Positions 57,139 through 64,000 of a stretch of DNA of 64,000 nucleotides are shown here, one piece after another (the stretch's first letter is position 1; each line of letters starts with the position of its first letter). The notes beneath the pieces were generated by a model that was given only the letters and a program-made list of their open reading frames with translations, had not been told where the DNA came from and did not search any database. The position numbers and the translations under genes are program-made. The DNA lies in assembly GCA_964020155.1 (NCBI GenBank), contig OZ026566.1:3955014-4019013 (forward strand). The letters are read 5' to 3'. Origin of the DNA: Chondrilla cf. caribensis (lineage: Eukaryota > Porifera > Demospongiae > Chondrillida > Chondrillidae).

Positions 57139-58175
57139 ATGAATGGAAGAAGCGCTGAAGGTCTTGGCGCTGGTCCTAGCCCAGAGAACCTACAAGACAC
57201 TCTTACACTGCTCAGAGAACGTGATTCACTGTTGGCTCAAAACGAAGAACTTCGTGATTTGTGCTGCTATTTGGACGACCAGCGCCAGTATCTCGTCAAA
57301 ACTGTGACAAAATGGAGAATTTGGTACAATAACATGGATCAGGATTCAAAAGTAGAAGACAATTTTCCACCCGTTACAAAGACTAAAGGGTTTTATAATT
57401 CATGTCAAAAGAAACAGGTTAGTAATGATTGCTGTTGAGTTGCTCTCTTGTGTCTCTTCTTGTAGTGAATGATGATCTCTTCTGTAGTTGACTACATTGA
57501 AGCACCAAGTCGAGGACGTTCTGAGGGCTCAGCCCGTCTACCCCGGGCGAGATACCGGAAGTGAGAATCGACAGACACAGAACCGAGCCAAATTGGTCCT
57601 CTTTATCACCTTGATAGAAGTACGTGTCGGTGACTGCAATCAACTGTACAATGATGGAGGAACCATGTCCTCAATAATGATATTAGAAAATGGTACACGT
57701 CTTCTGACCACATTTTACCTCTTCACCATGACATTGTACTTATGTACCTATGTGCACCCAACACCCCCCATGTCCTTGCTTAGTCACTTTTGTCATACAC
57801 TCTGTACTCAGTCTACGTACTATGGGGTGACGTACTCGTCCACAGCTACTCACACTCATTATAGCAAATAGCACACATTACGATAATAGTATATTTTACT
57901 TTTAGCCTTACCAGGGTCTCTTGACAGCATCTCTCATGTTACCTCTCTCCTACGTATGTCAGAGTTTTTGACTTTGTGTCATACTGTTAATTGTTTTGAA
58001 TAATAATATGGCTCCTCCCCCCTCCCCCCCCCGAAAAAAAAAAAATGGCCCATATGCTTGTTGTGTGTGCTTTGCATGATTGAATTTAGTGGTTGTGTTT
58101 GAATTCCCTCTTGTATGTACATTGTAGGCAGGTTTGAATATGTTAAGCTCCGACTGCGATGATGTTGATCAGTGA
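57139..58175 (+). CDS. CCDC85-like coiled-coil protein
   Basis: Small protein of about 152 residues from three exons: 57139-57417, 57488-57619, 58128-58175. Residues 25-60 form a coiled coil with LAQNEELRDLCCYLDDQRQY, which matches the NQELRDLCCFLDDDRQ block of the CCDC85 family (CCDC85A/B/C, DIPA), adaptors linked to cell junctions and transcriptional repression. Only this block is recognisable. The second and third exons (HQVEDVLRAQPVYPG; ending SSDCDDVDQ) are placed by phase and splice sites and are less certain. Two CACGTG boxes (57110 and 57129) lie directly upstream of the ATG. It is convergent with cyclin K. Confidence 0.65.
57620..58127. other. CCDC85-like intron 2 with C/A homopolymers
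   Basis: About 500 bp. An open frame runs on from exon 2 to 57871 but loses any family similarity at the GAA|GTACGT donor, so it is taken as intron. It contains a C-rich then A-rich homopolymer pair at about 58016-58045 (CCCCCCTCCCCCCCCC followed by A12). Confidence 0.45.
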
Positions 58176-58555
58176 CCGAACTACTCCATATGAGGACCTG
58201 TTAAACTTACCTACCAAGAGCATCAGTCCACACAGCATGTAGATTTGTACATGCAATCACAATCTATTACAGCCAATCAACTTTCTTCATTTAATATTCT
58301 GCTGTGTGTACATGCAGTTATACTATATTATACTACTAATTTCACAATAATAATTCAGACAGGCACATGATATTATGCAATGTACTGTTCATATTTATTT
58401 GGGTAATGCAGTTTCATTTTCAATATGTTGCGATAATAAATATTAATTAAAATTAATAAATTAATAGGTTGATATTGAAATTTATCCGGATATTAACAGT
58501 TAACTTTTTACACAGAAAATTAACCAAGAGTTGTAGTCCATGCATGATGATGATC

Positions 58556-60713
58556 TTATTTGTGTCCATGTCTGTAGCTGGAAGAGAACTTCTGTCCAAA
58601 CGAGCTACTGCTATTTCCACTTGTCCCACTGTTCTGCTGGAACGCATTGCCTTGTGAAACCTGATGATGCAACATTCCCATTGGTTGGGAAACGTCACTT
58701 GGTGGTAGGGGCGGGGTAGGCACACCCATTGCCCCAGTGGGCATTGGAGGAACACCGAAGTTCATATAAGAGGTGTTTCCGGTGTGTCCCAAACTAGTTT
58801 GTGCAGTGGTGCTGATCCCCATTCCAAGATTCTGTTTTCCCATATGCTTCTCCAGTACGCTCATGTACGCTGCCAGCTGAGTTGGGTTGGTGGGAGGATG
58901 AGGGGGCAACATGCCTGGAAGGATACCAACACCACCTGACGTGCCAAACTGGTACATACTGGCAAGGGTTGCCTGCTGCTGAGCCTTTTGTCGTGCCACG
59001 CTGGCAGCAATGTCAAAAGCATTTTGAGGCTGGTTTGGGACACTACCGGTTGTCGCGGAGGTGGACCCCAAACTGGAAGTTGTAACAATTTGTTGTTGTT
59101 GCTGCTGTTGCTGTTGCATTTGACTCGCCAATAATAAAGCCACTAACAACAGAAAAAAATACTCACACTAAAATAATACTGACAATATATGATTTACACA
59201 ATATTATACGTACATTTAGGTACATTGAGAGAAATACGATATATTTCTCATATTGTACTCAACAAAGTACATGTACATATGTACGTATTGAATACTACCA
59301 ATATGTACATTGATAATGCAAATGTACGTACACAGCCATCACACGACCACTAGTAGTCACTACTAGAGCAACAGGTTACACTGACATCACCTGTGGTCTG
59401 GGATAGCGATGATGACGAGTCAGAAGATGACAACTTGTGATAGGGGGGTCGCTGTTCATGACCCGGCTTTCCTCCCCCTCCTCCTCCCCCAGCTCCTCCT
59501 GCTCCACCCACCTGATGATGGGAGGCAGTGGGGAGTGGAGACGAATGAGAGGACCCCAGTGGTGTGTTCCCACCTGATTCTTTACCTGCTTCCCCTTTGG
59601 TACTACTGTCATCTTGTTGGCTGTACAGATCAGTCAATTCAGCTGATATTTCTGTAAATCAACCAAACAACACGTAGAATAATACATGCGGAATACAACA
59701 CCATGTGAATACGAGTACATAAACCCAATCACACATGTACAGCAGACAGACACGGACAAACATGATTACATGACCTAGGTTACACAGGTGCACATACGGT
59801 AATACTAATATACTGTACCTACAATTTTGGCTGTGGTCCATGGACAAATAGGTTTGACTCCATGAGACTGGTACATTTATGTACACATAATATACATATA
59901 TGTACATGTGCACACCTTCCAAATCGTGTTCGTCCACAGTATCGGCATACTGCCTCCACCATGATCTCCTGGTCCCACAGAACGTGTGAATGTCAACGTT
60001 TGACATCTTAGCGGCTCGGTACAAGAAAGCAACAGCGATGGCTTGCGGCTCCCAGTGTAAGGGGAGTGTGGTACAGAGACTGCAGTCAACACAGCAGTAA
60101 CAGCACAATCAACATAGCAGCAACAGCATGGTTAACACAGCAGCAACAGCACAGTCAACATAGCAGCAACAGCATGGTTAACATAGCAGGAACAGCACAG
60201 TACTTGAGGAACTTCATACCAAAACTAGACATGCAGACACGTACCTATCATTGATAAAAGTCCACGCAAGTTGCACAAGATTTTGCAGTTTCTCTTGCTT
60301 GTCTAACAGAAATTAGAGTATACAAACACAAGCTAACCATGGACACAACATATGTACAGTATGTACAAACGTGCACCAAACTAGTTGCATGGAGAAAGGG
60401 TCTAGCTTCACAAGACCAGCATCAAACAGTATCAGCTATAAGAAGGACAAACACAACACACTCTTACCTTCTACCTTCTCCTCTTTCTTCTTAGCTTTAG
60501 TTGCCAACTCCATGAGGTTCTTGGAGAAATCGAGCATGTGGGTATAAGGGTTCTCCACCACTAGGTCAAACATCACAGTCTGCAGTAGGATCTTCTCATG
60601 TATCATCAGTTCATCCTGTGAAAGGTGCACGAGTACAATATTATTGGACATGTGCGTACATACATACGTAAGGTGTATACATGTATGTATGTATCCAATA
60701 TACGTACATGTGA

Positions 60714-60749
<36 letters not shown>

Positions 60750-60863
60750 ACACACACACACACACCACACACACATGCATGCATGTACGCACGCATGCAC
60801 ACACACACTCACTCACTCACACACACACACACACACACACATACACACACAACCACACACACA

Positions 60864-60926
<63 letters not shown>

Positions 60927-61709
60927 GTACACACACACTAGATCCCTTACCTTGGGATCAGGACCAAATCTTGCCCATTGAAGTTCGGTCAAATGTGATT
61001 TTACAGTTTTTAAGATGTCTTTACATTTCTTGGGCGTTTCTTCCACTTTGCCCGCCAAGAACAGACACGAGGCAGCCACCACCCAACGATCAAACTGCTT
61101 GAAACTTTGCAGCATGAAAAATCTGTGGAAGAATACTGCTCCTGTGGCCTGTGTGTCGTGGTGACTGGGTTGGTAGTCAGGGATCACCACTATAGTAACA
61201 CCACTCATCCACACAACAACAGAATATGTGCAGGTTTGAGACTGCTCATCTCAACTGCAACAAATCGCATGCAGTTGGTCAGTAATTAAAGTATATGTAT
61301 ACATATGTCGAAACATTACATGGATGAGATGTGGTATTGGTACTATGTACCCATAGTGTGTGTGGGCAGTTTAGGGTATATGATGACACTGCCAAACTGA
61401 TGTAATACAAATTGTTACATAGCATTGTGCAAAATCATACAAATTAGAAACACGGTTAGTAGTTAACTTTTACCATGATCAGATTTGACGGTTGGAACAG
61501 CATTGACATACAGACCCCGCATTTTACTACACTGACAGTAAAACGACGCCGTATTAAAAAGGATACAGACCAAGACTTGTGCTACATAGAATAATCAAAG
61601 TGACGCCATCCTTTCTATATCTTTTCTCCGTTTCCACTGAGATACCGTCCTTCCTGGAAGGTGTATTTTCTACAAAGTCTTCTTTCGACCAATACCAGTC
61701 GGCCATATT
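58556..61709 (-). CDS. CCNK: cyclin K
   Basis: Regulatory partner of CDK12/CDK13, which phosphorylate the RNA polymerase II C-terminal domain and support expression of DNA-repair genes. Seven minus-strand exons join in phase: 61709-61567, 61164-60951, 60615-60468, 60302-60245, 60079-59916, 59651-59391, 59142-58556. They give 524 residues. Matches: [99 protein letters not shown] and WWRQYADTV. The two cyclin boxes span about residues 20-240. The C-terminal half is low-complexity (Ser, Gly, Gln9, Pro/Met), as in cyclin K but diverged. KCKDI and VEENP.T-type residues favour cyclin K over cyclin T. The exon 1 donor (CT|GTATCC) is weak but fits phase and alignment. Confidence 0.92.
60085..60205. 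repeat. AACAGCA-rich tandem repeat, cyclin K intron 4
   Basis: About four copies of a 25-28-bp unit with CACAGCAGCAACAGCAC and CATGGTTAACATAGC variants, between exons 60302-60245 and 60079-59916. Confidence 0.85.
60718..60935. repeat. compound (CA)n microsatellite, cyclin K intron 2
   Basis: About 215 bp of CA repeats broken by TACACA, CATGCATGCATGTACGC and ACTCACTC steps. It lies just downstream (on the minus strand) of the donor at 60951. Confidence 0.95.
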
Positions 61710-62190
61710 TGTCGGGAAATCCGGTTTCCATTCTAATTTTAACTTTGTAAACTTGAAAGCCCCCAAATTGGAGGTTATCGAGGAAGAAGTAAGTCTCGAT
61801 GCAACAGCAAACGCAGTTCTAGGTCAAGGAGATGACCAAAATTGTACCTACCCAAATACAAGGAATTCCATTCTTTTCTTTTCCCTTAAATTGTCTGAAC
61901 CTTAGCTACGTGCCCTCATGTCTTGGACAATGAATATTGTATGTAAAAGAAAGCCGGGTAGTAGTAACTTTATAGTATTAACATACATGAATTAGTATTT
62001 CATGGATATCCAATTTAATGATTACAAACATATGATCATATTCAAACTGATGCGACATCAACAATACACAAAAAAATAAAATTCAAAATGCCATTGTGAA
62101 TAATTATGCCACTGTCGTTTGTGTTCATGCATATGCCTGTGAATCTGAAGAAACATTCTGTCTAAATAAGCTACTAACTGTTTCCACTGA
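61710..62190. other. spacer between cyclin K and kinase
   Basis: 481 bp holding the cyclin K promoter on one side and the 3' UTR of the kinase gene on the other. A plus-strand open frame at 61579-61905 mostly mirrors cyclin K exon 1 and has no independent support. Confidence 0.5.
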
Positions 62191-63945
62191 TTAGATTAGT
62201 GGAGATGACTGATAAACAAGGTTTTCGTCTGTCACAGGTAAAATTTGATGTTCATCATCACGATACAAATCCTTAATGTCCCTCCATTTCATTTGGAACT
62301 GGTATGCTGTGGGTCGTTGAGCAGGAATCTTGTCCCAGCAACTGTTGAGGAGATCATCTACTTGTTTAGAAAAGCAGACTGATGTTTCAGGACGCATTCC
62401 CTTCTCTCCAACTTCTTTTTCCAGTTGCCTGACGTTAAGTTCAACAAATGGTTCTTCTTCAGCCAAAATTTCAAAAACTACAACTGCTAAAGAGTAGACA
62501 TCAGCCGAACACAACCCTTCCATATCGAGAATTTCACCTCGCAGAACCTCTGGTGCTGAATATCGTGGAGTACCTTGTCCAGGTGTTGCCTGATGTGATC
62601 GCGATGATTCTGTAGCACTCCTTATTGTACTCAGACCAAAGTCACCTAATTTTGCATTGTTTCTTGAATCCAGCAGAATGTTTTCGCTCTTAATATCACC
62701 ATGAGATATGCCTTTGCTATGTAAGTGAACCAATGCAGAGGCTGTGTGGGAAACTATAACCTTCTTCTCATCATCTGACATCTCCATTTCATCCATGTGG
62801 ATGGCTTGGTATAGACTACGTGTGAGATACTCCATTACTATCCCTTTATTTGCTTCATCCACTACTACTCCAAAGATACGGACAATGCTGGGGTGATCAA
62901 GAGTAGATAGATTGACAGTTACCTCATTCACAAATCTGCCCTCAAGCTTTTTCGACATTCTTTGCATCAAGAACTTCTTGTACGCAATGGGTGTTTCGTG
63001 CCAGAGGCCAGCATACACCTCACTAAATCCTCCACATCCAATGCATTTTTCCAACTTTAGTTCATGGTAAGCAATACATTTCTCCCCAGAACAAACAAGA
63101 GGCAATTTTCTAGTATCCGTGGATGGATCGATATCAGAATTCCACCACTTTTCTTCTACTTCTTTTCTCTGCATATAATCAAATGTATATATATACTGTG
63201 TAGATTCTGAAGTGAATTTTATGCTCTCAATCTTTTGTCTCAGATCATCTAGTTCACTCTCTTCAATCAGTTTCTGTTTCTGATTCATAATAATTGGTTT
63301 TCCCACCCGGCCAAGACGTCGGTTGTTGGCATTATCCCTATAGAACCTCCCTGATTTGGTAACAGTCCCATCCTGATGGACTACGTGTGCACCTATTGGC
63401 TTCCCTACACGCCCTAGTTTTCTGTTACAAGCATTGTCAGCATAAAATCTCTGGTCTTGCCCTTTTGAAGAGGTACCTGACTTCGTTGACCAGTCTTGTC
63501 GGGTGTAACCGCTGACTTGCACAGGATTCTGAAAACTGGCTCCAGAGCTTCCATGGCCACTTGAGGTACTACCACTTGATCTCGACGGAGCTGACCTGGT
63601 GTATCCTGATACCTCTGTACCGTCTTTTCGGGTGTAACCGCTGACGTGCACAATATTCCGAGAACCAGCTCCAGAGCTTCCATGGCCAGTTGCGGTACCA
63701 CCACTTGATCTCGACGGAGCTGACCTGGTGTATCCTGATACCTCTGTACCGTCTTGTCGGGTGTAACCACTGACGTGCACAATATTCTGAGAACTGGCTC
63801 CAGAGCTTCCACGGCCAGTTGAGGTACCACCACTTGATCTCGACGGAGCTGACCTGGTGTATCCTGATACCTTAGTACCGTCTTTTCGGGTGTAACCGCT
63901 GACGCTAATACTACCGCCTCCTGACTTTCGTCCTCTACCTGACAT
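62191..63945 (-). CDS. TKL-type protein kinase with N-terminal repeats
   Basis: Intronless 584-residue frame. Residues 15-145 are three copies of a 43-residue Ser/Gly-rich repeat (VSGYTRKDGTKVSGYTRSAP...). Residues about 165-220 hold two copies of FYxDNAxNRxLGRVGKP. A short helical linker (ESELDDLRQKIESIKF) leads to a kinase domain (about 300-560). It has the glycine loop GCGGFSEV, the Lys in PIAYKKF, HGDIKSENILL in the catalytic loop, DFGLS, YSAPEVLRG and PAQRPTAYQF. The catalytic HRD is HGD, so it is a non-RD kinase, but the catalytic Asp, DFG and Lys are present. The overall motif set fits the tyrosine kinase-like (TKL) group; I cannot name an orthologue. An AG (CCTTAG) lies just before the ATG, so a leader exon outside the window is possible. 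Confidence 0.85.
   Translation of the reverse strand: MSGRGRKSGGGSISVSGYTRKDGTKVSGYTRSAPSRSSGGTSTGRGSSGASSQNIVHVSGYTRQDGTEVSGYTRSAPSRSSGGTATGHGSSGAGSRNIVHVSGYTRKDGTEVSGYTRSAPSRSSGSTSSGHGSSGASFQNPVQVSGYTRQDWSTKSGTSSKGQDQRFYADNACNRKLGRVGKPIGAHVVHQDGTVTKSGRFYRDNANNRRLGRVGKPIIMNQKQKLIEESELDDLRQKIESIKFTSESTQYIYTFDYMQRKEVEEKWWNSDIDPSTDTRKLPLVCSGEKCIAYHELKLEKCIGCGGFSEVYAGLWHETPIAYKKFLMQRMSKKLEGRFVNEVTVNLSTLDHPSIVRIFGVVVDEANKGIVMEYLTRSLYQAIHMDEMEMSDDEKKVIVSHTASALVHLHSKGISHGDIKSENILLDSRNNAKLGDFGLSTIRSATESSRSHQATPGQGTPRYSAPEVLRGEILDMEGLCSADVYSLAVVVFEILAEEEPFVELNVRQLEKEVGEKGMRPETSVCFSKQVDDLLNSCWDKIPAQRPTAYQFQMKWRDIKDLYRDDEHQILPVTDENLVYQSSPLI
63490..63905 (-). repeat. coding 129-bp tandem repeat
   Basis: Three full copies and a partial fourth of a 129-bp unit within the kinase gene. 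They are 85-95% identical by eye and include a CTTGATCTCGACGGAGCTGA block on the plus strand. Each encodes VSGYTR[KQ]DGT[KE] and VSGYTRSAPSRSSG, followed by a Gly/Ser/Thr stretch. The period is a multiple of three, so copy number can change without a frameshift. A second open frame on the same strand (63968-63414) is a by-product. Confidence 0.92.
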
Positions 63946-64000
63946 AATAGTCTGCTAAGGTGAGTCACGGAAGAATGGAAAGTTGAAAAGAGCTATAAAG

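Noticed and set aside
57620..57871. Extension of the CCDC85-like protein along its open frame
   Set aside because: Family similarity is absent, and a good donor at 57619 joins in phase to a short terminal exon.
61579..61905. Plus-strand 108-residue ORF
   Set aside because: Overlaps cyclin K exon 1 in antisense and has no recognisable motif.
63414..63968. 184-residue ORF in another frame of the kinase repeats
   Set aside because: By-product of the 129-bp coding repeat; the kinase frame is continuous with a catalytic domain.

Overview
The window is nuclear DNA of an invertebrate animal. Nearly every gene is split by short introns with GT-AG borders, and the products are typical metazoan proteins (CHK2, SETD3, ATAC-complex subunits, cyclin K, TYW5, ependymin-related proteins). 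The high gene density, introns packed with mini- and microsatellites, and a local expansion of ependymin-related genes would fit a sponge, but that placement is an inference. I assembled the exons by hand from splice sites, reading-frame phase and remembered family motifs; no alignment or transcript data were available.

0-16.2 kb: a 24-bp minisatellite; two copies of a minus-strand exon of an unidentified gene; the 3' part of GNPAT (peroxisomal ether-lipid synthesis, ending in SKL); then MBIP (-) and CHEK2 (+), divergent from a 115-bp shared promoter. CHEK2 has 16 coding exons, three intronic minisatellites and no N-terminal SQ/TQ cluster.

16.6-28.8 kb: a nine-exon membrane-anchored trehalase (GH37), a repeat-rich spacer, and a 725-residue acidic protein whose C-terminus resembles the centrosomal protein kizuna.

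29-45.5 kb: TYW5 (-), KAT14 (-) and SETD3 (-). The first KAT14 exon, a PHD finger, lies about 8.2 kb from the rest of the gene. Two tandem lysosomal alpha-mannosidase genes (+) therefore sit inside KAT14 intron 1, and they share patches of near-identical sequence that suggest gene conversion. SETD3 ends 80 bp before the KAT14 start codon.

45.9-64 kb: an intronless CSE1L (exportin-2) gene, four ependymin-related genes on both strands, a small CCDC85-like coiled-coil gene, cyclin K (-), and an intronless kinase (-) with a three-fold 43-residue repeat at its N-terminus.

Functional links: MBIP and KAT14 are both subunits of the ATAC histone acetyltransferase complex. Trehalase, the alpha-mannosidases and probably the ependymin-related proteins are secretory or lysosomal. 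CHEK2, cyclin K and the chromatin genes are nuclear. Nothing prokaryotic, viral or CRISPR-like was seen. The most unusual structure is CHEK2 intron 5, where about 59 tandem copies of an 18-bp unit each repeat the intron's own 5' splice site in frame with the upstream exon.
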